Assembly (NCBI RefSeq): GCF_001553565.1
Contig: NZ_CP014228.1
Location: 1,550,001 to 1,614,000 of the forward strand
Length of the DNA stretch: 64,000 bases
Direction of reading: 5' to 3'
DNA from: Actinomyces radicidentis
Lineage (GTDB): Bacteria > Actinomycetota > Actinomycetes > Actinomycetales > Actinomycetaceae
Position 1 is the stretch's first letter, and every line of letters begins with the position of its first letter. Shown here in pieces: positions 7,983 to 16,348 of this stretch. The position numbers and the translations under genes are program-made. A model generated the notes under the pieces. That model saw nothing but the letters and a program-made list of their open reading frames with translations. It was not told the DNA's origin and did no database searches.

Positions 7983-8939
7983 GTGGGCACCACCCTCCTC
8001 ACCGGGACCGTCGTCGTCATCGCCCTGGGCTTCGCCTTCACCAACGGATTCCACGACGCCGCCAACTCCGTCGCCGCCACGATCGCAACCCGCGCCGTCA
8101 CCACCCGCGGCGCCCTCGCCATGGCGGCCGTCCTCAACCTCCTCGGCGCCCTCCTCGGCACGCAGGTGGCGCTCACGGTCGGCTCCGGGATCGTCGACGT
8201 CGACGACGTCGTCGGGGTGCGAGGGCTCCTCATCGCCGGCTCCGCGCTCGTCGGGGCGCTCGCCTGGAACCTCCTCACCTGGTGGAGGGGCCTGCCGTCC
8301 TCCTCCTCCCAGGCGCTCATCGGCGCGCTCGCGGGCGCCGGCCTCGCCGGCGGAGCGCAGGTCCACTGGGAGCGCCTCCCGCAGGTCGCCGTCGCCCCCA
8401 TGGTCCTCTCGCCCCTCATCGGGCTCGTCGCCGCCTGGGCCCTCACCAGCCTCCTGCGGGCCTGGCTCGCCGCCCAGCCCTACGGGCGCACCATGACGCG
8501 CTTCTGCCTCACCGAGGCGGTCTCCTCCGCGATGATGGCGCTCGGCCACGGCCTCCAGGACGCCCAGAAGACGATGGGCGTCATCCTCCTGACGCTCCTC
8601 GCGGGCGGCGCCACGGAGCTCGCCGCGGGCACCTGGATGGGCGGGCTGCGCATCATCCGCACCCTCGGCGGTGACATCGCCCCGATCGACGCCTCCCAGG
8701 GCTTCGTCGCCCAGTCGGTGAGCGCCGTCGTCCTCTACGTCGCGGCCTTCGTCGGCGGCGCCCCCGTCTCGACAACGTGCACCGCCGCCGCGGCCATCAC
8801 GGGCGCCGGGCTCGCGCCGCGCAGCCGCCAGGTGGGCTGGGGGACCGTCGGCCGGATCGCCTTCGCCTGGTTCGTCACCCTGCCCGCCGCGGGCGCCGTC
8901 GCCGCTCTCCTCTCCTGGGGCCTCACGGCCCTCGTCTGA
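7983..8939 (+). CDS. pit: inorganic phosphate transporter, PiT family
   Basis: Low-affinity phosphate (or metal-phosphate) symporter in the membrane, 318 residues with about ten hydrophobic segments. The two PiT signature repeats are clear: FTNGFHDAANSVAATIATR near residue 19 and GHGLQDAQKTMGVI near 183. Start is GTG at 7983, 6 bp after the DUF47 gene. Together with pstSCAB at the left of the window it gives the cell both a high-affinity and a low-affinity route. Confidence 0.95.
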   Translation: MGTTLLTGTVVVIALGFAFTNGFHDAANSVAATIATRAVTTRGALAMAAVLNLLGALLGTQVALTVGSGIVDVDDVVGVRGLLIAGSALVGALAWNLLTWWRGLPSSSSQALIGALAGAGLAGGAQVHWERLPQVAVAPMVLSPLIGLVAAWALTSLLRAWLAAQPYGRTMTRFCLTEAVSSAMMALGHGLQDAQKTMGVILLTLLAGGATELAAGTWMGGLRIIRTLGGDIAPIDASQGFVAQSVSAVVLYVAAFVGGAPVSTTCTAAAAITGAGLAPRSRQVGWGTVGRIAFAWFVTLPAAGAVAALLSWGLTALV

Positions 8940-9007
8940 GGCGCGTCTGAGCCGAGGGCGAAGCGGGATCGTGCCGCCCGACACGGCGTCGCCGACGCCC
9001 GGCCACG

Positions 9008-9022
9008 TACCCTGCCGACATG
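9008..9022 (+). promoter_or_regulatory. leaderless promoter
   Basis: TACCCT at 9008-9013 followed by 6 nt and then the ATG at 9020; no Shine-Dalgarno sequence is present. Confidence 0.45.
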
Positions 9023-9766
9023 GCTTTCACGCTCCCCGACGACCTGTCTCCCGAGATCTACCCGCTCGCCTGGCTCATCGGCACCTGGCGCGGCTACGGC
9101 ATCCTCACCTACGGCGAGACGGTGCCCGAGCAGGCCGTCTACCAGGAGATGACCTTCGACCACGACGGCGGCCCCTACGTCCGCCAGACGACGACGATCT
9201 GGACCCTGGACGCCACCAGGAGCGAGAACCTCGACTTCGAGATGCCCGGCCTCGAGGGCGCCGAGCGCATCACCCCCGCCCAGGTGTGGTCCACCGAGAC
9301 GACCTACTGGCGTCCCGTCGGCCAGGAGACCCCCGACTCCGACGACGCCGACACCAAGACCCCCGTCACGACCCTCGAGCTCGTGAGCAACGACCCCGCC
9401 GGCCACGTCGCCGTCTGGGAGGGCTGGATCCAGGGGCCGCGCGCCAACGTCGCCACCCAGGCCGTCGGCCGCACCCGCACCTCCGCCGAGGTCACCGAGA
9501 TGACCCGCATGTTCGGCCTCGTCCAGGGGGACCTCATGTGGACCCAGGACATGGCCGCCTTCGGCGAGAAGGAGCTCAAGACCTACGCCTCCGGCCGCCT
9601 CGGCCGGGTCGAGGACCCGGATGATCCGGCCAACGAGCCGGGTGCGGCGCTGCGCAGCGCCATCGCCGAGGACGAGGCCCTGCGCGTCGGTGCCGGGGCC
9701 GATCTCGTCGACGGCGCGAAGGGCGAGGACGACGCCGCTGAGTCCTCCGAGGGGACCGGGGCCTGA
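9020..9766 (+). CDS. nitrobindin-like heme-binding beta-barrel (FABP-like)
   Basis: A 248-residue protein of the actinobacterial nitrobindin family (DUF1794). The diagnostic GxWxGxG motif is GTWRGYG at about residue 21, followed by alternating strand patterns to about residue 205. The heme-ligand His region expected near the barrel end is not obvious, and the C-terminal 40 residues are an acidic tail. Family members bind ferric heme and can act on nitrogen oxides or peroxynitrite. Its TGA overlaps the start of the YgfZ-like gene. Confidence 0.85.
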   Translation: MAFTLPDDLSPEIYPLAWLIGTWRGYGILTYGETVPEQAVYQEMTFDHDGGPYVRQTTTIWTLDATRSENLDFEMPGLEGAERITPAQVWSTETTYWRPVGQETPDSDDADTKTPVTTLELVSNDPAGHVAVWEGWIQGPRANVATQAVGRTRTSAEVTEMTRMFGLVQGDLMWTQDMAAFGEKELKTYASGRLGRVEDPDDPANEPGAALRSAIAEDEALRVGAGADLVDGAKGEDDAAESSEGTGA

Positions 9767-10968
9767 TGCGCCGCAGCCCGCTGCTCGACCGCGACGGCGC
9801 CGCCCCCAACCCGGAGGGCGACGTCGACGCGCCCGTCCCCGCCCACTACGGCAGCCCCCTGCGCGAGCAGAACGCCCTCGAGGCCGGCCGCGCGGTGAGC
9901 GCGCTCGCCCGCGACGTCGTCGCCGTCACCGGCCCGGACCGCCTGTCCTGGCTCACCACCCTGTCCAGCCAGGTCCTCACCGGGCTGACGCCGGGAGACG
10001 GCGGCGCGGAGACCCTCCTCCTCGACGCCCAGGGCCACATCAGCCACGCCGTGGCCGCCCTCGACGACGGCGAGCGCCTCCTCCTCGTCACCGAGTCCGG
10101 CGACGCCGAGTCCCTCGCCGCCTTCCTCAGCTCCATGCGCTTCATGCTGCGCGTGGAGGTCACCGTCCTGCCGGACGTCGTCGCCCTCGGCGCCATGGGC
10201 GAGGGGATCGACGCGCTCGAGGCCGCCGCGACGGCCGCCGACGCCCGCCTGGGCACCTGGCGCGACCCGTGGCCCGGTGTCACGGAGGGCGGCACCAGCT
10301 ACGACGTCGGCCTGGACCGCCCGCACCCCGGCACCGGCTACCGGGCCGGCTTCGTCCTCGTCCCCGAGGACCGCGTCGAGGCCGTCGCCGTCGGCCTCCT
10401 CCGCGGAGCCCCGGCCCGCCCCGGTGCGTCGCGCTCGCTCGCCGGCTCGCTCGCCTGGGAGGCGCTGCGCGTCGAGGCCGGCCGCCCCCGCTGGGGCCGC
10501 GAGGTCGACGCCCGCGCCATCCCGCACGAGCTCGACTGGCTGCGCACCGCCGTCCACGTCGCCAAGGGCTGCTACCCCGGCCAGGAGACGATCGCCCGCA
10601 CCCTCAACCTCGGCCGTCCACCGCGCCGCCTCACCGTCCTCCAGCTCGACGGCATGGCCGGCGAGCTGCCGCTGCCGGGCGCCGTCGTGCGCCTGGGGGA
10701 GAAGAAGGTCGGCACGGTGACCTCCGTGGCCCGTCACCACGACCTCGGCCCCATGGCCCTGGCCCTCATCAAGCGGGGCGCCCCCGCCGACGCGGCCCTC
10801 ACCGTCGAGGTAACGGAGGACCCCGCCGAGCTCGAGGAAGGCGCCGCACCCGAGGTGCTCGGTCGCGTCGACGCCGCCCAGGAGCTCCTCGTGGCCCCGG
10901 AGGGGCGCGCGACCGTGAGCCCGGCCCAGCGGCCGGGTGAGGGACTCCGCAAGTCGCTTCTCCACTGA
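9766..10968 (+). CDS. ygfZ: YgfZ/GcvT-like folate-binding protein
   Basis: A 400-residue protein of the COG0354 family, which supports iron-sulfur cluster enzyme maturation or repair using folate. The family signature K-G-C-Y-x-G-Q-E is present as KGCYPGQETIAR near residue 266. Start ATG at 9766 overlaps the previous stop by one base, showing coupling with the nitrobindin-like gene, a pairing that is common in actinobacteria. Confidence 0.9.
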   Translation: MRRSPLLDRDGAAPNPEGDVDAPVPAHYGSPLREQNALEAGRAVSALARDVVAVTGPDRLSWLTTLSSQVLTGLTPGDGGAETLLLDAQGHISHAVAALDDGERLLLVTESGDAESLAAFLSSMRFMLRVEVTVLPDVVALGAMGEGIDALEAAATAADARLGTWRDPWPGVTEGGTSYDVGLDRPHPGTGYRAGFVLVPEDRVEAVAVGLLRGAPARPGASRSLAGSLAWEALRVEAGRPRWGREVDARAIPHELDWLRTAVHVAKGCYPGQETIARTLNLGRPPRRLTVLQLDGMAGELPLPGAVVRLGEKKVGTVTSVARHHDLGPMALALIKRGAPADAALTVEVTEDPAELEEGAAPEVLGRVDAAQELLVAPEGRATVSPAQRPGEGLRKSLLH

Positions 10969-10996
10969 CTCGTGACGCGCCGTTAGGGTGGCCAGC

Positions 10997-11395
10997 GTGA
11001 ACGTCCTCGCCACCCTCGCCATGTACACCCAGCTGCTCGTCCACTGGGCGTACCTCGCGCTGCAGTGGGCGGCGATCCTCGTGGGAGTCCTCGCCTTCAT
11101 CGACGTCATCCGCCGCCCGGCGGACCACTTCGTCGCCGCGGACAAGCGCACGAAGGGCTTCTGGCTGGGCGTCAACGCCGCCGGCTTCCTCGTCGTGCTG
11201 CTCCTCGGGGCCGGCTCGATGCTCGGTCTGCTCGGCTTCGTCGCGAACGCCGTCTACCTCGCCGACGTCCGGCCCGCCCTCGACTACTACAAGCCCGTGC
11301 GGGTCCGCTCGCGCGTGCGCCGCACGGACGGCTCGAGCCAGACCCGGCCGAACCGCCGCGGCGGCCGCGGGAACGACGGCGGCCGGCGGCGCTGA
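10997..11395 (+). CDS. DUF2516 family membrane protein
   Basis: A 132-residue protein with three hydrophobic segments, then a strongly basic tail. It matches DUF2516 in layout (WAAILVGVLAFIDVIRRPADHF; ADKRTKGFWLGVN). GTG at 10997 is preferred to GTG at 10988 because TAGGGT (10984-10989) lies 7 nt before it, a leaderless arrangement that would exclude the earlier start. Its TGA overlaps the ATG of dtd. Function unknown. Confidence 0.8.
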   Translation: MNVLATLAMYTQLLVHWAYLALQWAAILVGVLAFIDVIRRPADHFVAADKRTKGFWLGVNAAGFLVVLLLGAGSMLGLLGFVANAVYLADVRPALDYYKPVRVRSRVRRTDGSSQTRPNRRGGRGNDGGRRR

Positions 11396-11865
11396 TGCGC
11401 GCCGTCCTCCAGCGCGTCGACCGGGCCGCCGTCCGCGTCGACGACGGCGACGGGCGCGGCCCGCAGGTCGTCGGCGAGATCACCCGGCCCGGCCTCCTCG
11501 TCCTCGTCGGCGCCACGCACGACGACGGCCCCGAGCAGGTGGCGACGGTCGCGCGGAAGATCGCCGAGCTGCGCCTCTTCGAGGGCCCGGCCTCCGACGG
11601 CGAGCGGGGGAGCGAGGTGTCCGTGACGGACCTCGGCGCCCCGGTCCTCGTCGTCAGCCAGTTCACGCTCTACGCCGACGTCCGCAAGGGCCGGCGGCCG
11701 TCCTGGAACGCCGCGGCGCCCGGTGAGGTGGCCGAGCCCCTCGTCGACGCCGTCGTCGGCGACCTGCGCGAGCGGGGCCTGGAGGTGGCGACCGGCCGCT
11801 TCGGGGCCCACATGGACATCGAGACCCAGCTGAACGGGCCGGTCACCATCCTCGTCGAGGCCTGA
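11395..11865 (+). CDS. dtd: D-aminoacyl-tRNA deacylase
   Basis: Hydrolyses D-amino acids from mischarged tRNA, and also glycine from tRNA-Ala. The 156-residue protein has both active-site motifs: SQFTLYADVRKGRRPSW near residue 82 and NGPVTI near the C-terminus. The ATG at 11395 shares bases with the stop of the DUF2516 gene. Confidence 0.96.
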   Translation: MRAVLQRVDRAAVRVDDGDGRGPQVVGEITRPGLLVLVGATHDDGPEQVATVARKIAELRLFEGPASDGERGSEVSVTDLGAPVLVVSQFTLYADVRKGRRPSWNAAAPGEVAEPLVDAVVGDLRERGLEVATGRFGAHMDIETQLNGPVTILVEA

Positions 11866-11872
11866 GGCCCCG

Positions 11873-11892
11873 TGTCCACCGATCGGTGGACA
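11873..11892. promoter_or_regulatory. 20-bp perfect palindrome, putative operator
   Basis: TGTCCACCGATCGGTGGACA is a perfect 20-bp inverted repeat with no loop, 58 bp before the ABC ATPase start. The lack of a loop argues for a protein-binding site rather than a terminator. The LuxR-type response regulator encoded by the same run of genes is a candidate ligand. Confidence 0.55.
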
Positions 11893-11949
11893 GCCGTGTG
11901 AGCCGTCCGGTCGCTACCGGCGCGCGGTCCCGACGCCGAGGCTGGAACC

Positions 11950-12852
11950 ATGAACGACACGACCGTCCGACCGGCCATCGAGGTCAGCGGGCTCACCAAG
12001 TCCTACGGCCCGAAGCGGGTGCTCGGCGGCCTCGACCTCACCGTCTCCACCGGCACCGTCCTGGCTCTCCTCGGCCCCAACGGAGCCGGCAAGACGACGA
12101 CCGTCGAGATCCTCCAGGGGCTGCGCCGGCCCGACGGGGGTCGGGTCCGCGTCCTCGGCGAGGACCCGCGCCGCGCCGGTCGCGCCTGGCGCGCCCGCCT
12201 CGGCGTCGTCTCCCAGTCCTCCCAGGACCTCGTCCACCTCACCGTCACCGAGGCGGTCGCGTCCTCCGCACGCTTCTACGCGGAGCCCGCCGAGGTCGCG
12301 TCCACCATCGCCCGCGTCGGCCTCGCCGACGACGCCCGCACCCGCGCCGGCCGTCTGTCCGGCGGTCGACGCCGGCGCCTCGACGTGGCTCTCGCCCTCA
12401 TCGGACGCCCGGAGCTCCTCTTCCTCGATGAGCCCACCACCGGCTTCGACCCCGAGGCCCGTCACGAGTTCTGGGACCTCGTCGCCGGGCTGCGCGACGA
12501 GGGCACCACGATCCTCCTCACGACGCACTACCTCGATGAGGCCGCCCACCTCGCCGACGAGGTCGCCGTCATCCTCGGTGGACGCGTCGCCGAGCACGGC
12601 ACCGTCGCCGATCTCGGGCGCTCGGCCGGATCCGAGTGCCTCGTCTCCTGGGTCGAGAACGGTGCTCCCCGGGCCGAGCGGACGCACCGTCCGACGACGT
12701 TCGTCGCCGCGCTCACGTCGAGGCTCGCAGGGGCGGACGGCGAGGTGCCCGGGCTGGAGGTCCGCCCACCGAGCCTCGAGGACCACTACCTGGCACTCGT
12801 CGCCGCGCACGAGTCGCGGTCCGTCGACGCCGCCGGCACCACGGCGTCCTGA
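11950..12852 (+). CDS. ABC exporter ATP-binding protein (DrrA-like)
   Basis: A 300-residue ATPase with Walker A GPNGAGKTT near residue 43, a signature region LSGGRRRRLDVALALIG near 137 and Walker B ELLFLDEPTTGFDP near 156, of the DrrA/CcmA drug and lipid export class. The signature has R in place of the usual Q (GGRRRR). The C-terminal 90 residues are a regulatory extension. The permease follows 59 bp downstream and a two-component system after that. Substrate unknown. Confidence 0.92.
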   Translation: MNDTTVRPAIEVSGLTKSYGPKRVLGGLDLTVSTGTVLALLGPNGAGKTTTVEILQGLRRPDGGRVRVLGEDPRRAGRAWRARLGVVSQSSQDLVHLTVTEAVASSARFYAEPAEVASTIARVGLADDARTRAGRLSGGRRRRLDVALALIGRPELLFLDEPTTGFDPEARHEFWDLVAGLRDEGTTILLTTHYLDEAAHLADEVAVILGGRVAEHGTVADLGRSAGSECLVSWVENGAPRAERTHRPTTFVAALTSRLAGADGEVPGLEVRPPSLEDHYLALVAAHESRSVDAAGTTAS

Positions 12853-12911
12853 CGCGCGCGCCGCCCGCGTCCGCCCCCGCCACGTCTCGCCGCCCCCTCG
12901 AGGAGAACCCC

Positions 12912-13769
12912 ATGACCAGCACCGTCCCCTCCGCGCCCACCGTCGTCGCCCGCTTCCGCACGCGGCGGGCTCCGCGTCCCGGCGGCGCCCTCGCGGCCGT
13001 CGCCTCCCTGACCCGCACGAGCCTGCTGCAGTTCGTCCGCGAGCCCGTCGGCTTCGTCATGCAGTACCTCTACCCGCTGTTCATGCTCGCGATCTTCCAC
13101 GCCGTCTTCCCCGGTGAGGTCGGTGCGGGCATCACCTACGCCCAGTACCTCCTTCCGGCCATGATCACGACCGGCGTCCTCACCACGTGCCTGCAGAACC
13201 TCGCCGTCGACGTCGCCGGCGAGCGGGAGTCCGGCGCCCTCAAGCGCCTCGCCGTGCAGCCCGTGCCGGCCGGGGCGCACGTCCTGGCGAAGTGCGCGTC
13301 GAACACGTTCCTGGCCCTGTCCAACGCCGCGCTCCTCCTCGCCGTCGGCAGGGCGTGGCTCGGGACCGACCTGCCCGACGGGCCCCGAGCCTGGGGCCTG
13401 CTCGTCCTGACGACGCTCCTCATGATCGCGACCTGCACCGCCCTCGGCCTCGCGCTCGGGCGCCTGCGCCCGACCGCACGCGCCGCGAGCGGAGTCGTCA
13501 CGCCGATCGTGCTCGTCCTCCAGTTCGTCTCCGGGATCTTCTTCCCCCTGGCTCAGCTGCCCGGCTGGATGGTGACGGCCGCCTCGGTGCTGCCGGTGCG
13601 CTGGTCCGCCGAGCTCATGCGGGAATCCCTCCTCCCCTCGGGGTTCCAGGTCGCCGAGCCCACCGGGTCCTGGGAGACGGGGAAGGGCCTGGTGATCGTC
13701 CTGGTCTGGTTGGTGCTCGGCGTCGGCGCTGCCGTCGTCGCCGGACGACGTGACCGGGTCGACCGCTGA
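12912..13769 (+). CDS. ABC-2 type exporter permease
   Basis: Membrane partner of the preceding ATPase: 285 residues, six predicted helices, ABC-2 family layout (VREPVGFVMQYLYPLFMLAIF; ESGALKRLAVQPVPAG coupling helix; FVSGIFFPLAQLPGWM near the end). ATG at 12912 is supported by AGGAGA 6 nt upstream. Confidence 0.9.
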   Translation: MTSTVPSAPTVVARFRTRRAPRPGGALAAVASLTRTSLLQFVREPVGFVMQYLYPLFMLAIFHAVFPGEVGAGITYAQYLLPAMITTGVLTTCLQNLAVDVAGERESGALKRLAVQPVPAGAHVLAKCASNTFLALSNAALLLAVGRAWLGTDLPDGPRAWGLLVLTTLLMIATCTALGLALGRLRPTARAASGVVTPIVLVLQFVSGIFFPLAQLPGWMVTAASVLPVRWSAELMRESLLPSGFQVAEPTGSWETGKGLVIVLVWLVLGVGAAVVAGRRDRVDR

Positions 13770-13780
13770 GGGGAGGAGCC

Positions 13781-14911
13781 GTGCAGGAGAATGGGGCCGT
13801 GCTGACTGAGGACCCGCGCGCCGCCGAGCGGGACAGGGCGCTGCAGGAGGACCGGCCCGGGCGGCTGGGGCGCGTCCACGTTCCGGAGAGCGGCGGCCGC
13901 CGGGTGGCCTCCCTCGTGGGCGCCTGGGCCTTCGCGGGCCTCACCCTGCTCCTGCTGACGAGGAGCCCGTCCGCGTCGGTCCTCTTCTTCGCCGTCTACC
14001 CGGTCCTCTGGCTCGTCACGAGGACCCGCTGGGGCGGAGCGACGGCCACGCTCGTCTTCTCCGCCGGCATCTCCCTGGTGCTCCACGCCGCCCGCGGTGA
14101 GACCTGGGGCGACGCGGCCGTCAACGGGGTCCTCTCCGCCGCCTTCTCCCTCTTCATGGGCCTGTGGTTCTGGCGGGTCTACGAGGTCTCGGGCCAGCGT
14201 AGCGAGGCCCTGGCCAGGGAGCGCGAGGCCCGCGAGGCCCTGCGCGCCGCCCAGGACGAGCTCGTCGCCGCCGAGCGCGAGGCGGCGCGCACGGCTGAGC
14301 GGGAGCAGTGGGCGCGCGACGTCCACGACACCCTCGCCCAGGGCTTCGTCTCCGTCATCACGCTCGCGCAGGCCGCGGGCGGCGAGCTCGCGCGCGGCGA
14401 CGCCGACGCCGTCGCGCGGCGTCTCGTCCAGCTCGAGGAGGTCGCCCGGGACAACCTCGCCGAGGCGCGCGCCCTCGTCGCGGGGCAGGGGCCGGCCGAC
14501 CTGCTCGCAGGCGACCTCGCCGCAGCCCTCGCCCGGCTCGTCGACGAGCAGCGCCGCCGCGGGCGGACCGCCTCGCTCGACGTCGAAGGGCTGCCGACAG
14601 GGCTGCCCCGCGAGACCCAGGTCGTCGTCCTGCGCGTCGTTCAGGAGGCGTTGAGCAACGTCACCCGGCACGCGGGCGCGGACGACGTCGCCGTGGCCGT
14701 CACGACATCGGGCCCCGGCGCCTTCGCGGAGCTCGTCATCACCGTCGAGGACGACGGCCAGGGGACCCGGGGCACCGCTGAGGGGACCGGGCTGACCGGG
14801 ATGCGGGCCCGCGTCGAGGCGCTCGGAGGCACCGTCACGGTCGACCCTGCGCACGGCCCCGACGCCGACGGGTCGACGGGCACGCTCGTCGAGGCGAGGA
14901 TCCCCCTGTGA
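13781..14911 (+). CDS. NarL/DesK-type sensor histidine kinase
   Basis: A 376-residue membrane kinase: four hydrophobic segments between residues 45 and 140, a coiled linker, the HisKA_3 dimerisation helix with phospho-acceptor His in REQWARDVHDTLAQGF (about residue 183), and an HATPase domain with N-box VQEALSNVTRHA and glycine box GTGLTGMRARV. The start is GTG at 13781 after GGGAGGAG. It lies 11 bp after the permease, and its stop overlaps the response regulator start (GTGA). It presumably senses a ligand linked to the exporter. Confidence 0.93.
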   Translation: MQENGAVLTEDPRAAERDRALQEDRPGRLGRVHVPESGGRRVASLVGAWAFAGLTLLLLTRSPSASVLFFAVYPVLWLVTRTRWGGATATLVFSAGISLVLHAARGETWGDAAVNGVLSAAFSLFMGLWFWRVYEVSGQRSEALAREREAREALRAAQDELVAAEREAARTAEREQWARDVHDTLAQGFVSVITLAQAAGGELARGDADAVARRLVQLEEVARDNLAEARALVAGQGPADLLAGDLAAALARLVDEQRRRGRTASLDVEGLPTGLPRETQVVVLRVVQEALSNVTRHAGADDVAVAVTTSGPGAFAELVITVEDDGQGTRGTAEGTGLTGMRARVEALGGTVTVDPAHGPDADGSTGTLVEARIPL

Positions 14912-15609
14912 GCACGAGCCCCATCCCGACCGGCGCAGGACCCGGCACCGCCTCCCCGATCCGTCTGCTCGTCGTCGACGACCACCCCGTCGTCCGCTCG
15001 GGGATCGTCGGCATGCTCACGGGCGAGCCGGACCTGGAGGTCGTCGCGGAGGCCTCGGACGGCGCCCAGGCGGTCGTCGCCGCCGTCGAGGCCCGTCCGG
15101 ACGTCGTCCTCATGGACCTGCGGATGCCCGGGACCGACGGGGTCGAGGCCACCCGCCGGATCCTCGCGGAGCCCGAGGCTCCCCGCGTCGTCGTGCTGAC
15201 GACCTACGACACGGACGGCGACATCCTGCGAGCCGTCGAGGCCGGAGCCATCGGGTACCTCCTCAAGGACGCCGCCCGGGAGGACATCCTGGCCGCGGTG
15301 CGCGCCGCCGCCCTCGGCCGCTCCTCCCTGAGCCCCGCGGTGACGAACCGGCTCGTCGCAGCCGCGCGGCGCGGGCGCGGCGCGGCGGCCGCAACGGGGG
15401 AGGGGCCCGTGGCCCTGTCGCCGCGCGAGACAGAGGTGCTGCGCGCCGTGGCCCGCGGGCTGTCGAACGCCGCGATCGGCCGCGAGCTGTACATCAGCGA
15501 GGCCACGGTGAAGACCCACCTCCTGCGGATCAACACCAAGCTCGGCGTCGAGTCGCGGACCGCGGCGGTCACCGAGGCGGCGCGCCGCGGCCTCATCGAG
15601 ATCGCCTGA
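14908..15609 (+). CDS. NarL/LuxR-type response regulator
   Basis: A 233-residue protein with a receiver domain (LLVVDDHPVVRSGIVG; phospho-acceptor Asp in DVVLMDLRMPG near residue 71; switch Thr in VVLTTYDTD; Lys in YLLKDAARE) and a LuxR helix-turn-helix (LSPRETEVLRAVARGLSNAAIG, near residue 170). It overlaps the kinase gene by 4 nt, so it is the cognate partner. The 20-bp palindrome before the ABC operon is a possible binding site. Confidence 0.95.
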   Translation: MSTSPIPTGAGPGTASPIRLLVVDDHPVVRSGIVGMLTGEPDLEVVAEASDGAQAVVAAVEARPDVVLMDLRMPGTDGVEATRRILAEPEAPRVVVLTTYDTDGDILRAVEAGAIGYLLKDAAREDILAAVRAAALGRSSLSPAVTNRLVAAARRGRGAAAATGEGPVALSPRETEVLRAVARGLSNAAIGRELYISEATVKTHLLRINTKLGVESRTAAVTEAARRGLIEIA

Positions 15610-15680
15610 CCGACGACGACCGCGGTCGGCTCCAGCGCGCGGACGTGCTCCGTGCCGGCACGGCGCGTGGTCACGGCGGT

Positions 15681-15696
15681 GATAATCGGCGCCGTG
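15681..15696 (+). promoter_or_regulatory. leaderless promoter
   Basis: GATAAT at 15681-15686, then 7 nt, then GTG at 15694. No Shine-Dalgarno sequence. Confidence 0.45.
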
Positions 15697-16110
15697 AGTC
15701 GTCGACGCCGATCCCTCCGCCGCCTGTCCGCGCTCGTCGTCGTCCTCGTCCTCGCCGGCGTCGTGTGGGCCGTCGCGGCCCGGCCCTGGCGATCGCCCGC
15801 GGCGAGGGCCTGCGGCGACGTCGAGCACGCGTGGAACGACTACGCCGCGGCGATGAGCCGCTGGCCCGCGAGCGGCCTACCGGACGCGATGCTCCGGCAG
15901 CGTCTCGACGACGCGACGAGCTCCCTCAGGGCCGCGGCGGCGGACGCCGACGGCGTGGAGCCGGTCTCCCTGCGCGAGGCCCTGGGCGCGCTCGACGAGG
16001 CGGCCTCCTCAGGCGGACGCGGGCTGGGGCGCGCGGCCTCCGACGTCGCCCTCCAGTGCGGGGCGGCGGGCGTCGACATCACCCTCAAGGGCTACAGCGT
16101 CGACGGCTGA
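15694..16110 (+). CDS. small exported or membrane-anchored protein
   Basis: A 138-residue protein starting with a basic run (SRRRRSLRRLS), then one hydrophobic helix (LVVVLVLAGVVWAVAA) and an alpha-helical outer domain with two Cys (RACGDVEHAW; LQCGAAG) that could form a disulfide. GTG at 15694 is preferred because of the -10 box 7 nt upstream; the frame is also open to 15652. No family recognised. Confidence 0.6.
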   Translation: MSRRRRSLRRLSALVVVLVLAGVVWAVAARPWRSPAARACGDVEHAWNDYAAAMSRWPASGLPDAMLRQRLDDATSSLRAAAADADGVEPVSLREALGALDEAASSGGRGLGRAASDVALQCGAAGVDITLKGYSVDG

Positions 16111-16159
16111 GGCGCGCGGCCTCCACGACGAGGGCTCGTGTAGGTTCTCGCCCGGTCTG

Positions 16160-16228
16160 TCAGATGTCCACGGCTCTGACCTGCATGTTCTCCCTCCTGG
16201 TCGCGGCTCGTTTCTCGTTCAAGTTGGC
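16160..16228 (-). pseudogene. 3' part of a small reading frame split by the ISL3 element
   Basis: On the minus strand this stretch encodes 22 residues (ANLNEKRAATRRENMQVRAVDI) and a TGA at 16162-16160. If the ISL3 element and one target copy are removed, it joins in frame with the 67 codons at 19054-19254 to give an 89-residue reading frame. Whether that frame was a real gene is uncertain; no family is recognised. Confidence 0.35.
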
Positions 16229-16236
16229 AGCAATCC
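16229..16236. repeat. left target-site duplication of the ISL3 element
   Basis: AGCAATCC directly before the left terminal GGCTCTTC; the identical octamer follows the right end at 19054-19061. ISL3 elements make 8-bp duplications. Confidence 0.93.
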
Positions 16237-16290
16237 GGCTCTTCGCAGTTGAGGGGGTGGGTGGTTGAGCGCGTCGTTGCGGGGGTGAGG

Positions 16291-16348
16291 GTCGAGGTCT
16301 CCCGATGATGGAAGTTCTCACACTGACCATCTGCCGGAAGACCTCGAC
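16291..16348 (+). promoter_or_regulatory. hairpin before ISL3 transposase start
   Basis: GTCGAGGTCT (16291-16300) pairs perfectly with AGACCTCGAC (16339-16348), and GATGG/CCATC can extend it inward. The 3' arm ends at the GTG start (16349). Similar hairpins in other IS elements block translation from read-through transcripts; that role here is inference. Confidence 0.55.
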
